DNA of 48,316 nucleotides from Streptomyces minutiscleroticus (GTDB taxonomy: Bacteria; Actinomycetota; Actinomycetes; Streptomycetales; Streptomycetaceae). Location: assembly GCF_014650875.1 (NCBI RefSeq), contig NZ_BMVU01000049.1:1-48316 (forward strand). Direction: 5' to 3'. Below, piece after piece: positions 38,781 through 47,490 of the stretch (position 1 is its first letter; each line of letters opens with the position of its first letter). Made by a program: the position numbers and the translations under genes. Under the pieces are notes generated by a model. The model saw nothing but the letters and a program-made list of their open reading frames with translations. It ran no database searches and had not been told where the DNA came from.

Positions 38781-41033
38781 TCAGCGGTGGTCGCTGTACT
38801 GGGTGGGGGAGGTCGGCGCGGCTGCCTGGGGCGGCAGCGTCGGGGCGGTCTGGCCGAGCTTCTCGCCTTCGATGTCGACGTGGGGCAGGAAGCGGTCGAT
38901 CCAGCGGGGCAGCGTCCACGCCCTCTTCCCGAGCAGCGCGAGGACCGCCGGGACGAGGGTCATGCGGACCACGAAGGCGTCGAAGGCGACGGCGATGGCG
39001 AGGCCGAAGCCGAGGGCCTTGATCATGGCGTCGTGGGTGCCGATGAACCCGGCGAACACGCTGATCATGATGAGGGCGGCGACGGTGACCACGCGCGCGC
39101 TGTGCTGGAAGCCCTCGACGATGGCGGTGCGGGGGTCGGCGCCGTGGACGTAGGCCTCGCGCATGCGGGTGACGAGGAAGACCTGGTAGTCCATCGCGAG
39201 CCCGAAGACGATGCCGACGGTGAGGATGGGCATCAGGCTCATGATCGGGCCGGTCTGCTCCAGGCCGAAGAGGTCCTTCAGCCAGCCCCACTGGAAGACG
39301 GCCACCAAGGCGCCGAACGAGGCGAGCACCGACAGGATGAAGCCGAGCGCCGCCTTGAGGGGCACCAGGATGGAGCGGAAGACCAGGATCAGGACCAGGA
39401 AGGCCAGTCCGAGGACGAGCAGCAGGTACGGCGCGAGCGCGGCGTCGAACTTGTCCGAGACGTCGATGTTCGAGGCCGTCTGGCCGGTGACCAGGCTCTG
39501 CGCGCCGGTTTTCTGCTCCACGCGGTCGGCCAGCTGCCGGATGTCGGTCACCAGGGTCTTGGTGGCGCTGCTGGTGGGGGCGCTCTTGGGGATGACGTTG
39601 ATGATGGCGGTGTCGCCGGCCGGGTTGAACGCGGCGGGTGCCACCGCCGCGACGTCCGCCAGGGCGCCCAGGGACGACTGCATCTGCTCGGCGCCGTCCT
39701 TGGCGGTGGCCGCCTCGTCGTCGGTGACGGCGATGGTCAGCGGGCCGTTGAAGCCCGCTCCGAAGGACTCGGCCAGCATGTCGTAGGCCTTGCGCTGCGT
39801 GGACGAGGTGGCCTGGGAGCCGTCGTCGGGCAGGCCGAGTTCCAGCTGGGTGGCGGGCAGGGCGACGACGCCGAGCGCGACCACCGAGATGACCGCTGCC
39901 TTGAGCGGCTTGCGCAGTACGGCCTCGACCCAGCGGCGGCCCAGGGGCGCCTTGCCCGTGGCGGTACCGCCGTGCTGGGCGTTGTCCGCACCGGCCGCGC
40001 AGGAGGCTGTGCGGCGGCCTGCCCGGCCGAGGACCCGCTCGGGGGCGAATCCGAGCAGCGCGGGAACCACGGTGATGGCGACCAGGACCGCGATGATCAC
40101 GGCTCCTGCGGCGGCCAGGCCCATGGAGGTCAGGATCGGCATGTCGACCACGGCGAGGCCGGCCAGCGCGATGACGACGGTGATGCCGGCGAAGACGACG
40201 GCCGAGCCGGCGGTGCCGTTGGCGCGCGCTGCCGCCTCCCGCGCCCCGTGGCCCGCGGCGCGTTCGGAGCGGTACCGGGAGACGATGAACAGGGCGTAGT
40301 CGATGCCGACCGCGATGCCCAGCATGGTGGCCAGCGCGGACGTGTTGCCGTTCAGGTCGAAGGCCGCCGTCAGGGCGGTGATGGCGGCCAGGGTGATGGC
40401 GACGCCGAGCACGGCGGTCACCAGCGGTATGCCGGCGGCGGCGAGCGAGCCGAAGGTGACGACCAGGATGACGGCGGCCAGCGCGAACCCGATGACCTCG
40501 GCGGCATGGCTCGTCTCCGTCGGGGCCAGGGCGCTGCCCGACGCCTCCACCGTCAGGCCCGTCCCGCGGCCGTCTTCCAGGGCCGCCTCGAACCGGTCGT
40601 GGTCGGCATCGGTGAGGTCGGTGGCCTTGGCCTGGTAGGTGACCTGGGCGTAGGCGGTGGTGCCGTCGGCGCTCACGGTCCGGTCGGTGAACGGATCACT
40701 GACGAAGGCGACCCGGCTCGAGGAGTCCTTCAGGTCCCCCAGCACGCCGGCGACGTCCTCGCGCGCGGACGCTGCGGTGATCTTCTCCCCGTCCGGTGCG
40801 CGCAGCACCACCCGGGCACTGGCGCCGTCGGCGTTGGCGGCGGGGAACTTCTCCGACAGCAGGTCGAACGCCTTCTGGGACTCGGTCCGGGGCACGCTGA
40901 CTTCGCTGTCGGCGGTGCCGCTGCTGCTGCTGGCGGCGGCACCGACCACGCCGAGGGCGACAGCCCACAGGAGGAGGACCAGCCAGCGCCGCCCGAAGGC
41001 GAAGCGGCCGACCCTGTGCAGGAAAGTGGCCAT
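38781..41033 (-). CDS. MMPL-family RND-type transporter
   Basis: 750 residues from the ATG at 41033 (no clear ribosome site; an upstream opening is unlikely). Typical twelve-helix MMPL layout: the first helix (FGRRWLVLLLWAVALGVVG), then a periplasmic domain to about residue 170. A helix cluster follows, with GIAVGIDYALFIVSRYRSE carrying the proton-relay Asp. Then come a second periplasmic domain (YDMLAESFGAGFNGPLTI) and a second cluster with FGLAMDYQVFLVTRMREAYV. The C-terminus is a Pro-rich cytoplasmic tail. Such proteins export lipids or drugs in the inner membrane. It is divergent from a NarL-type sensor kinase with repeated palindromes between them, so it is probably the target of that two-component system. 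Confidence 0.95.
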   Translation of the reverse strand: MATFLHRVGRFAFGRRWLVLLLWAVALGVVGAAASSSSGTADSEVSVPRTESQKAFDLLSEKFPAANADGASARVVLRAPDGEKITAASAREDVAGVLGDLKDSSSRVAFVSDPFTDRTVSADGTTAYAQVTYQAKATDLTDADHDRFEAALEDGRGTGLTVEASGSALAPTETSHAAEVIGFALAAVILVVTFGSLAAAGIPLVTAVLGVAITLAAITALTAAFDLNGNTSALATMLGIAVGIDYALFIVSRYRSERAAGHGAREAAARANGTAGSAVVFAGITVVIALAGLAVVDMPILTSMGLAAAGAVIIAVLVAITVVPALLGFAPERVLGRAGRRTASCAAGADNAQHGGTATGKAPLGRRWVEAVLRKPLKAAVISVVALGVVALPATQLELGLPDDGSQATSSTQRKAYDMLAESFGAGFNGPLTIAVTDDEAATAKDGAEQMQSSLGALADVAAVAPAAFNPAGDTAIINVIPKSAPTSSATKTLVTDIRQLADRVEQKTGAQSLVTGQTASNIDVSDKFDAALAPYLLLVLGLAFLVLILVFRSILVPLKAALGFILSVLASFGALVAVFQWGWLKDLFGLEQTGPIMSLMPILTVGIVFGLAMDYQVFLVTRMREAYVHGADPRTAIVEGFQHSARVVTVAALIMISVFAGFIGTHDAMIKALGFGLAIAVAFDAFVVRMTLVPAVLALLGKRAWTLPRWIDRFLPHVDIEGEKLGQTAPTLPPQAAAPTSPTQYSDHR

Positions 41034-41367
41034 GGGGTATGCAGACTCCGATACAGAGGAGGGACGCCGGACATGTGATGAGCGCGGGGTCCTGCAGAGC
41101 AGCTCAGCCTCCCCAGGACCCCGCAGCGCGCACCGGCCTCGTCCCCACGGGCAAGTGACACGCGCCCGGCCGCGCACGTTCCCACACGGCCGGAGACCTC
41201 TCGTCCTGTGCGTGCCTCGCTGCACGCACACCGTGGGCGTCAGGTCGAGCAACCGGGTCGGAGAGGCCCAACCCCCTCGTCCTCACTGACGGAGAGGCAC
41301 GGCACCCGGTACGGGGGTAGTCCCGGCTGCCGCTCATCCATGATCAGGCGCCACCTTCACGACAGGC

Positions 41368-41421
41368 GTCGGCCATTCGGCCTCGGATGTGCGAGCGCTG
41401 TCGGCCATTCGGCCGACAGCG
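41368..41421. promoter_or_regulatory. Duplicated palindromic operator between MMPL and kinase genes
   Basis: The 15-mer GTCGGCCATTCGGCC occurs at 41368-41382 and 41400-41414, 32 bp apart (three helical turns). The second copy lies within a perfect inverted repeat: CGCTGTCGGCC (41396-41406), ATTC, GGCCGACAGCG (41411-41421). It overlaps the expected -35 region of the kinase promoter. It is probably the binding site of the response regulator at 42689. Confidence 0.65.
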
Positions 41422-41440
41422 ACAGGCGGGCGCTCGTCCT

Positions 41441-41446
41441 TAGGCT
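41441..41446 (+). promoter_or_regulatory. -10 box of a leaderless promoter for the kinase gene
   Basis: TAGGCT ends six bases before the GTG at 41453, and there is no ribosome site, the hallmark of leaderless transcripts in actinobacteria. No good -35 element lies 17-18 bp upstream; the palindromic operator occupies that place, which suggests control by a regulator. The same TAGGCT-N6-start layout occurs at the TetR gene at 47491. Confidence 0.55.
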
Positions 41447-41452
41447 GACCCC

Positions 41453-42667
41453 GTGGATTGGGAAATTCCATTTACTCCGGCTGTCAAGCGCCTCGTCGCG
41501 GGCGCTGTCGTGCTCGTCTTCGCCCTGAACTGGCTCGCCGACCTCGGTCTGCTCGGCGCAAGCCCCGATCCCTGGCGCCCGGTGACCAACTGGGTACCGG
41601 CTCTAATTACCGGCCCCGCCCTGGTGGTCGGGCTGGCCACCACGCAACGGGGTCCGTCGCTGCTCGTCCGCGTACCGGTGATGATCACGCTGTCGATGAC
41701 CGTCACCGTGTGGTGCTTGATCACTCCGCAGCAGCACGCCTCGATCGGTGCCCTGGAATGCGCAGCCTTGCTGCTCACGATGATCCGCGTGATCGGCCAG
41801 GTCCCGCGCACCGCCACAGCGGCCCTGTGCGCGACGGGCCTGGGGCTGGCGGCCCTGCTGACCACCCTGCGGCCCCGCACCGCCGATGCCCTCGTGGTGG
41901 GGAGCTACGTCCTCACCGTGACCGCCACCGTGTGCGTGGCCCTCGGCTGCGTCATCCGGACCGTCGAGCTGCGTCGCCGGCGCGCCATCCAGGACGTCCG
42001 CCAGGCCGAGCGCCTGGCACTGGCCCGGGACCTGCACGACCTCATCGCCCACCACATGACCGGGATCATCGTCCAGGCCAACGCGGCCGCGACCATCCAC
42101 GCCACCGCGCCCGAGAAGGTCGAACCCATCCTGCGGGCCATCGCCCGCTCCGGTACCGAGACCCTGGACTCCATGCGCCGGCTCGTGCGCGTGCTGCGCG
42201 AGGACAACCACACCGCACTGCGCCCTGGTGACCTGCTGAGCGAACTCGCCCGGCTCGTCACCACCTACTGCGCCACCGCCGTCGCCGGCGCACCCGAAGA
42301 GCAGGCACGGCTGGAGGCCACCGTCGCCGCCCGCACCGCCTCACTCAGTCCCGAACTGGAGATCTCCGTCTACCGGGTCGTGCAGGAAGCCCTCACCAAC
42401 GCCCGCCGGCACGCCCCCCGGGCCCAGGTGACCGTCCGCCTGGACGCCGACGACACATGGCTGCACGTCACGGTCATCAACACCGCCTCGCCCGGCCATC
42501 ACTCCACGCCCGCGGGCGGGAAGAGCGGGTTCGGCCTGATCGGCCTGCAGGAGCGGGTCGAGGCCCTGGACGGGACCTTCACCGCCGGCCCTGTCACCCA
42601 CGGAGGCTGGCAGCTCAGGGCCGCCCTGCCCCTTCCGCTCCGGACACCGGACACTGCACCGCTGTGA
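41453..42667 (+). CDS. NarL-type sensor histidine kinase
   Basis: 404 residues, GTG at 41453 without ribosome site (leaderless). Residues about 12-170 contain five or six hydrophobic helices with short loops and no large extracellular sensor, as in intramembrane-sensing or cell-envelope kinases. The HisKA_3 phosphoacceptor is His195 in ARDLHDLIAHHMTGI. The ATPase part has YRVVQEALTNARRHAP (N box) and GGKSGFGLIGLQERVEALDG (G boxes). The cognate response regulator is convergent, 21 bp away tail to tail. With the divergent MMPL exporter it forms a plausible envelope-stress or drug-responsive module. Confidence 0.94.
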   Translation: MDWEIPFTPAVKRLVAGAVVLVFALNWLADLGLLGASPDPWRPVTNWVPALITGPALVVGLATTQRGPSLLVRVPVMITLSMTVTVWCLITPQQHASIGALECAALLLTMIRVIGQVPRTATAALCATGLGLAALLTTLRPRTADALVVGSYVLTVTATVCVALGCVIRTVELRRRRAIQDVRQAERLALARDLHDLIAHHMTGIIVQANAAATIHATAPEKVEPILRAIARSGTETLDSMRRLVRVLREDNHTALRPGDLLSELARLVTTYCATAVAGAPEEQARLEATVAARTASLSPELEISVYRVVQEALTNARRHAPRAQVTVRLDADDTWLHVTVINTASPGHHSTPAGGKSGFGLIGLQERVEALDGTFTAGPVTHGGWQLRAALPLPLRTPDTAPL

Positions 42668-42688
42668 CCACCCGTCGGCGAGACCCGT

Positions 42689-43366
42689 TCAGGGACGGGG
42701 CCGGACCACTCCGTGCTCCCACGCCCACGCCGCCACCTCGACACGATTACGAGCGCCGAGCTTGGCCTGGATCCGCCCCAGATACGTCTTGACCGACGAC
42801 AGGGACAGGAACAGGTCACCGCAGATCTCCTGGTTGGTACGCCCCACCGCGACCAACCGCACGATCTCCAGTTCCCGCTCACTCAACGCGAAAGAAGCGG
42901 CGCGCTCGGTGACCGCATCCTGGCGCGTCACGTGATCCATCTGCTTCAGCAGCCGCACGGTCACCGCCGGCGACACCAGCGCGTCCCCGCGGGCCGCCGC
43001 ACGGACCGCTTCCACCAGCAGGGCGGGCGAGGCGTCCTTCAGCAGGAAACCACAGGCACCGTTGCGCAGCGCGTCGCGCACGTAGTCGTCCTGATCGAAC
43101 GTCGTGATGACCACCACGTTAAACGGGTCACGCGCATCCGGCCCCGCCAACTGGCGGGTCACCTCCAGTCCGTCCAGATGAGGCATACGGATGTCGGCCA
43201 GCACCACCTGTGGCCCCAAACGGCGTGCCAGAGCGATGCACTCGACGCCGTCGGCTGCCTCGCCCACCACGGTGATGTCCGGCTGCGCGTCCAGGATCAG
43301 GCGGAATCCGGCCCGCACCAGCTCCTGGTCGTCCGCGACCACCACGTCAATCTGCGCATCGACCAC
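42689..43366 (-). CDS. NarL/LuxR-family response regulator
   Basis: 225 residues, GTG at 43366. The receiver domain has the acidic pair Asp12-Asp13, phosphorylation site Asp58 in VVLADIRMP and the conserved Lys in FLLKDASP. The C-terminal LuxR helix-turn-helix reads LSERELEIVRLVAVGRTNQE, then LSSVKTYLGRIQAKLGARNR. It lies tail to tail with the sensor kinase, which should phosphorylate it. Likely targets are its kinase gene and the MMPL gene through the repeated palindromes at 41368-41421. Confidence 0.95.
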   Translation of the reverse strand: MVDAQIDVVVADDQELVRAGFRLILDAQPDITVVGEAADGVECIALARRLGPQVVLADIRMPHLDGLEVTRQLAGPDARDPFNVVVITTFDQDDYVRDALRNGACGFLLKDASPALLVEAVRAAARGDALVSPAVTVRLLKQMDHVTRQDAVTERAASFALSERELEIVRLVAVGRTNQEICGDLFLSLSSVKTYLGRIQAKLGARNRVEVAAWAWEHGVVRPRP

Positions 43367-43490
43367 ACGCCGTTCCTATCACGACTCGAAGAAGCGTCTT
43401 CACGAGCGGGCGGTCCCGATCCACGGGCCGACCCGTTGCTCGCACGGAGCGCTCCCGGCGGCTGCCTACTCGGACGCTGGCCAGCAACTG

Positions 43491-44093
43491 CTAAGCGGCT
43501 TGGGTGAAGTTCTCTGCTGATGTGCGGATCCGGTTGCGTCGGCGGGTCAGGGCCTCGTCGACGGCCTGGCCGATGTCGTCGGTGCTGGTCTGGGTGCGTT
43601 GTGGGTAGTCCTCGTACTTCGCCTGCCGTCGGACCAGCTCGATGTCGTTCGACTCCGGACTGCAGGACGGCAGGTAGAACAGCTCCACTCCGATCTTCGC
43701 GAGCTGTCGACGGCGGCCCCTGAACGCCTTGGCCACGTGTGCGGAGGCGTTGTCCAGGACGACGGTGCACGGACGCCCGCGGCACCAGAGCGGGATGGAA
43801 TCGACCCCGACGCCGTCGGCGGCCAGGTCCAGCACGCCCGCGCCACCGCTCAGGCCCGCCAGGCGGACGCAGACGAAGTCCAGCAGCACGGCGGCGTCGA
43901 TCCTGCCGTCGGTGCGCTGCCAGAGCAGGTCCGGCTCCATGCCGACGATCTGCGCGCCAAGGACGTCGACCCGACGACTACGGGTGTCCTCCTTCGGCAC
44001 CACGGCTCGCTGCCCGATTCGTGACCAGGTGTAACCGGTGGGCATGGTGAAGCGGATGCATACCACCTGGAGCTTGCCGCCGCAGTTCGGCAC
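43491..44093 (-). pseudogene. IS630-family transposase, 5' truncated
   Basis: The preserved part is the DDE half: MPTGYTWSRIGQRAVVPKED, then CTVVLDNASAHVAKAF (second Asp), VELFYLPSCSPESNDIELV (Glu) and KYEDYPQR. About 140 N-terminal residues with the helix-turn-helix and the first catalytic part are missing, and the open frame upstream of about 44040 is not IS630. It stops at 43491 with what looks like the natural end. The missing 5' part would lie where the ISL3 element now starts (44182). Confidence 0.82.
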
Positions 44094-44181
44094 GGTGACG
44101 TTGCTGCTGGCTCAAGAACACCCGGCGGGCCCGATCGTCGGCCTGGCCCAGCGATCCCGCCGGTGGAATGGCTGATGCAGA

Positions 44182-44230
44182 TGGGTGTAGCTCCTGGCTC
44201 ATACAAGATTTTCGTGGGCGTTGATCGTCC
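44182..44230. repeat. Left terminal inverted repeat of the ISL3 element
   Basis: 49 bp, exact reverse complement of 45879-45927. The inner part begins GGCTCATACAAGATTTTCGT at 44196; the outer part is TGGGTGTAGCTCCT. Confidence 0.88.
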
Positions 44231-44243
44231 GCGTTCCTGAGGG

Positions 44244-45910
44244 GTGACACCGGGCGGGTTCGGCGGGACGCTGGGGCTGTGTGACGAGACGTTGTTACTG
44301 CTGCTGCCTCATCTGGTAGCAGTTGTGGCTGAGTCGGTCGATGCGATCGATGGCGTGCTGGTCATCACTGCGCACACGCGGGACGGCCCGGTGGCCTGCC
44401 CGGGGTGCGGGATGGTGGCGGGCTGGGAACACAGCCGGTACGTGCGGCATGTCGCGGACGAGGCCGTTGGCGGGCGGCCGGTGCGCATCGACCTATCGGT
44501 GCGTCGCCTGTACTGCGAAAACCCCCAGTGTGTGAAGGTCACGTTCGTCGAGCAGGTCGACGGGCTGACCAGGCGCCATCAGCGCCGCACCCCGGCTTGC
44601 AGGCAATCGTCATCGCCGTGGTCACGGTCCTGGCCGGCACGGCTGGTGCCCGGCTCTTGCGCTGTCTGCATCAGCAGCTGAGCTGGGCGGCCCTGCTCGG
44701 CTCCTTGATGAGACTGCCAGACCCGACGCCACCACCGGTGAAGGTGGCTGCCGTGGACGACTTCGCCCCGCGCCGGTCCCACCGATACGGCACGCTCCTG
44801 GTCGACGTGGAGAGCCGGCTGCCGCTGGACGCCTGGGACAGCCGCGAGGGCGAACCGGTGACCGGCTGGCTGCGTGCGCACCCGCAGGTGAGTACCGTCT
44901 GCCGGGACGGCTCCGCGGTCCACCGCGGCGCCATCACCGCCGCCTCCCCAGCGATTGTGCAGGTCAGCGACCGCTTCCATCTGTGGCAGGGGCTTGGCCG
45001 CAAGGTCTACGAAGTCGTCGCGGCCCACCGCCGCTGCCTGCCCGACCCCGCAGCGCACACCACCGCGCCGCGTCACCTCGGCGGCCGCACAGCCGCCCGG
45101 GTCCGCCGCAACCACACCGAGGTGCACCGGCTTCTGGCGCAGGGCATGGCACTGCGCGCCATCGCCCGCCACCTGGACCTGGACCTGGACCGCAATGTGA
45201 TCCGCCGTCTGGCCCGCACGGACACCTGGCAGCAGGCGGCCCCCGTCTGGCCTCAACGCGTCGGCATCCTCACGCCCTACCAGGGACATCTCCACCGCCG
45301 GTGGAGCGAAGGCGAGCACAACGTCGCCGCATTGTTCCGCGAGCTCGCCGCGCGGGGTTTCGGCGGCAGCGAGGCAACCGTCCGCCTTTACGTGACCAGA
45401 CACCGCGACGCCCTCGATACGGGCCTGCCTCCGCCAGCTCCGGCCCGCAGCGCCTTCGAGGTCTCCCGGCTGCTGATGCGCCGCCCCGACCACCTGACCG
45501 AGGACCAGCGCGTGTTCGTCAAGGATCTCCTCCAACGTTGTCCGGAGCTGCACACCGTCCACCAGCTCATCCGGGCCTTCGCGACCGTCTTCGACACACA
45601 GCACCCCGCGCGGCTCGACGACTGGATCCGCCGGACCCGCATCTGCGGCATTCCCCAACTACGCAGCTTCGCCGCCGGGCTGCTCGACGACCTCGACGCG
45701 GTCACCGCGGCCGTGACCCTGCCCTACAGCTCGGGCGTCGCCGAGGGCAGGATCACGGACCTGAAAATGATCAAAAGGCAGATGGCAGGCCGCGCTGGCA
45801 TCCGCCTCCTACGCAAGCGCGTCCTGCTCGTCGCACACTCCCGACGCACACCACCCCAGGACATCACCGAAGACTTGTGGACGATCAACGCCCACGAAAA
45901 TCTTGTATGA
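44244..45910 (+). pseudogene. ISL3-family transposase with one frameshift
   Basis: The first frame (GTG at 44244) holds the zinc-finger-like N-terminus: CPGCGMVAGWEHSRYVRHVA, RIDLSVRRLYCENPQCVKVT and VEQVDGLTRRHQRRTP. At about 44595 the homology passes to another frame: LQAIVIAVVTVLAG, VAAVDDFAPRRSHRYGTLLV (catalytic Asp), VCRDGSAVHRGAI (second Asp), FHLWQGLGRKV, LPYSSGVAEGRITDLKMIKR (Glu region) and GRAGIRLLRKRVL. The rest is full length to a TGA inside the right repeat. A single indel inactivates it, unless it is a sequencing error or a programmed shift; I see no classical slippery heptamer. Confidence 0.85.
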
Positions 45911-45927
45911 GCCAGGAGCTACACCCA
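45879..45927. repeat. Right terminal inverted repeat of the ISL3 element
   Basis: 49 bp, exact reverse complement of 44182-44230. It contains the transposase stop codon (45908-45910). Confidence 0.88.
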
Positions 45928-46105
45928 ACACGGTTCGGGCCTCGGGGTCTACCGCTGGGTCGTGGAGGGTGCGATCGCGCTCCTGCACTGGTTCCGGCGC
46001 CTGCGCATTCGCTGTGAGATCCGCGACGACATCCACCGAGCCTTCGTTACCTTGGGCTGCGCCGTCATCTGCTGGCGCCGGCTGAAGACCCCGTTCCACT
46101 TCTAA
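45928..46105 (+). pseudogene. IS5-family transposase C-terminal fragment
   Basis: Directly after the ISL3 right end the frame reads GSGLGVYRWVVEGAIALLHW, then FRRLRIRCEIRDDIHRAFVT and LGCAVICWRRLK, the end of an IS5 transposase with the DDE Glu in VVEGAI. The TAA at 46103-46105 overlaps the convergent stop of the monooxygenase gene. The 5' part is absent, removed at the ISL3 boundary. Confidence 0.8.
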
Positions 46106-47247
46106 GGCTGGGCGTCGTTGTCGCGGCCGAAGTCGGGTACTCCGGCGGACAGCAGGTGTTCGGTGCCATGTTCGAGGGCCTTGGCCGTCTCGGTGGAGCG
46201 GGGGAGCATGGTCTTCTCGTAGGCGCGGATGGCGTCGTCCACAGTGGCCGCGTTCGCGAGGGCGAGGGCGAGTTCGCTGGCGTCGAGCATGGCGAGGTTG
46301 ACGCCGACGCCGAGCGGGGGCATGAGGTGGGCGGCGTCGCCGAGCAGGGTCACTGTCGGGTTGTGGTCCCAGGTGTGCGGGACAGGGAGGGCGAGGATCG
46401 GGCGGTGGATGTAGGGGCCGTCGTTTTCAGTGATCATCTGGCGCATGCGGGGCGACCAGTGGGCGTACTCGTCGCGTAGCACGGCGCGGATGCCATGGGT
46501 GTCCTCGGCGGTCAGCCCATTGGCGCTGATCCAGTCGACCGGAACGCGTTGGATGATGTAGACGCGGATGTGGTTTCCGCTGTTGCGCTGGGCGAACAGG
46601 CTGCGTTCGCCATCAGCTGCGTGCGCGCTGCCCGAACCGACCAGCTCGGCAATCTCGGTGTGTCGGTCGTCGACGTCGGAGAACCGTGCTTCCAGGAAGC
46701 TGATCCCGGTGTACTCGGGGACGGCGGGGGACACGGCCGGGCGTACCCGGGAGAAGGCGCCGTCGGCGCCGATGACCAGATCGGTCTCGATGCTCGTACC
46801 GTCGGCGAAGTGCAATTGCCGCGGCCCATCGGCGGGTCCGCTGATCGTGTCGAGGGAGCGGCCCCAGTGCACAGTTCCCGTCTCCAGGGAGTCGAGCAAC
46901 AAGTTGCGCAACTGGCCGCGGTCGATTTCCGGCTTGAAGAGTTCGTCGGCCGCCGGGACTTGGTGGAACGTGATCGCGCCGGTCGGGTCCATCTGGCGCA
47001 TTTCCTGCCCTTCGGGACGGGCGAGGGCGAAGAACTCGTCGAGCAGGCCGGCTTCGCGCAGGGCGACCTGGCCGTTGTCAGCGTGCAGGTCGAGGGTGCC
47101 GCCCTGGTTGCGGGAGTCGGGGCCCGGGTCGCGGTCGTAGACGGTGACCGGGATGCCGCGCTGCTGGAGGATGCGTGCGCAGGTCAGTCCGCCGGGTCCG
47201 GCGCCGATGATGCTGATGCTGGCGTTGGCGGGTTCTGGGGACTTCAT
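46102..47247 (-). CDS. FAD-dependent monooxygenase, TetX-like
   Basis: 381 residues; ATG at 47247 (GGA near -10), preferred over an ATG 11 codons earlier with no ribosome site. Group A flavin monooxygenase: SIIGAGPGGLTCARIL (GxGxxG at 15-20), VYDRD, GGTLDLHADNGQVALREAGL, EIDRGQLRNLLLDSL, DLVIGADGAFSRVR (DG motif) and GDAAHLMPPLGVGVN (303-317). Spacing and motifs such as GGTLDLH, PEI.R..LR..LL.SLE and GDAAHLMPP follow the Tet(X) tetracycline-inactivating enzymes closely. It would hydroxylate an aromatic or polyketide substrate with NADPH and O2. Whether tetracyclines are substrates is unknown; many Streptomyces homologues have other roles. A TetR gene is divergent. Confidence 0.92.
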   Translation of the reverse strand: MKSPEPANASISIIGAGPGGLTCARILQQRGIPVTVYDRDPGPDSRNQGGTLDLHADNGQVALREAGLLDEFFALARPEGQEMRQMDPTGAITFHQVPAADELFKPEIDRGQLRNLLLDSLETGTVHWGRSLDTISGPADGPRQLHFADGTSIETDLVIGADGAFSRVRPAVSPAVPEYTGISFLEARFSDVDDRHTEIAELVGSGSAHAADGERSLFAQRNSGNHIRVYIIQRVPVDWISANGLTAEDTHGIRAVLRDEYAHWSPRMRQMITENDGPYIHRPILALPVPHTWDHNPTVTLLGDAAHLMPPLGVGVNLAMLDASELALALANAATVDDAIRAYEKTMLPRSTETAKALEHGTEHLLSAGVPDFGRDNDAQP

Positions 47248-47490
47248 GGTTGTTCCATTCGGTCGGCGAAGAGGGGTCATCGGGCGAACAGAGCGGGCGG
47301 CGGCACTCAGAGGTCGCCTCGGTCATGGAGGTGCCCCGCGCATCCTCTTGACGGGCGGTGCGGTGCAGGCGATGGCCGTGCTGGCAAGGACGTGCCGCTC
47401 AGGTGCTCACAACCTCATAAAATCAGAACGAGCCTAAAAGTGCAACGATTCTACTTGGAGGTGTGTTTGACTATCGGATAGGCTCTAGCC
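47248..47490. promoter_or_regulatory. Divergent promoter region of monooxygenase and TetR genes
   Basis: For the TetR gene, TTGGAG (47455-47460) and TAGGCT (47479-47484) are 18 bp apart and the -10 ends six bases before the ATG: a leaderless promoter. GAGCCTA (47430-47436) and TAGGCTC (47479-47485) are inverted copies. GGCT-CT-AGCC (47481-47490) is a small palindrome touching the start codon. These are candidate TetR operators. The 47405-47480 stretch is AT-rich. No clear promoter for the leftward gene was fixed. Confidence 0.5.

Larger units (their letters stand above)
44182..45927 (+). mobile_element. ISL3-family insertion sequence, nearly complete
   Basis: 1746 bp bounded by 49-bp perfect inverted repeats (44182-44230 and 45879-45927) and filled by one ISL3-type transposase gene with a single frameshift. 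If the conventional tip is GGCTCAT, the element is 44196-45913 and the outer 14 bp are also inverted. No 8-bp direct target repeat was recognised. Left flank is a truncated IS630, right flank a truncated IS5, so it sits in an old insertion hot spot. A related terminal repeat survives at 8421-8446. Confidence 0.85.

Noticed and set aside
37351..39291. 646-codon minus-strand frame overlapping the sigma and MMPL genes
   Set aside because: It is antisense to the ECF sigma gene and out of frame with MMPL; low-complexity text only.
38787..41078. 763-codon plus-strand frame opposite the MMPL gene
   Set aside because: Antisense shadow; the MMPL protein on the minus strand has full family motifs.
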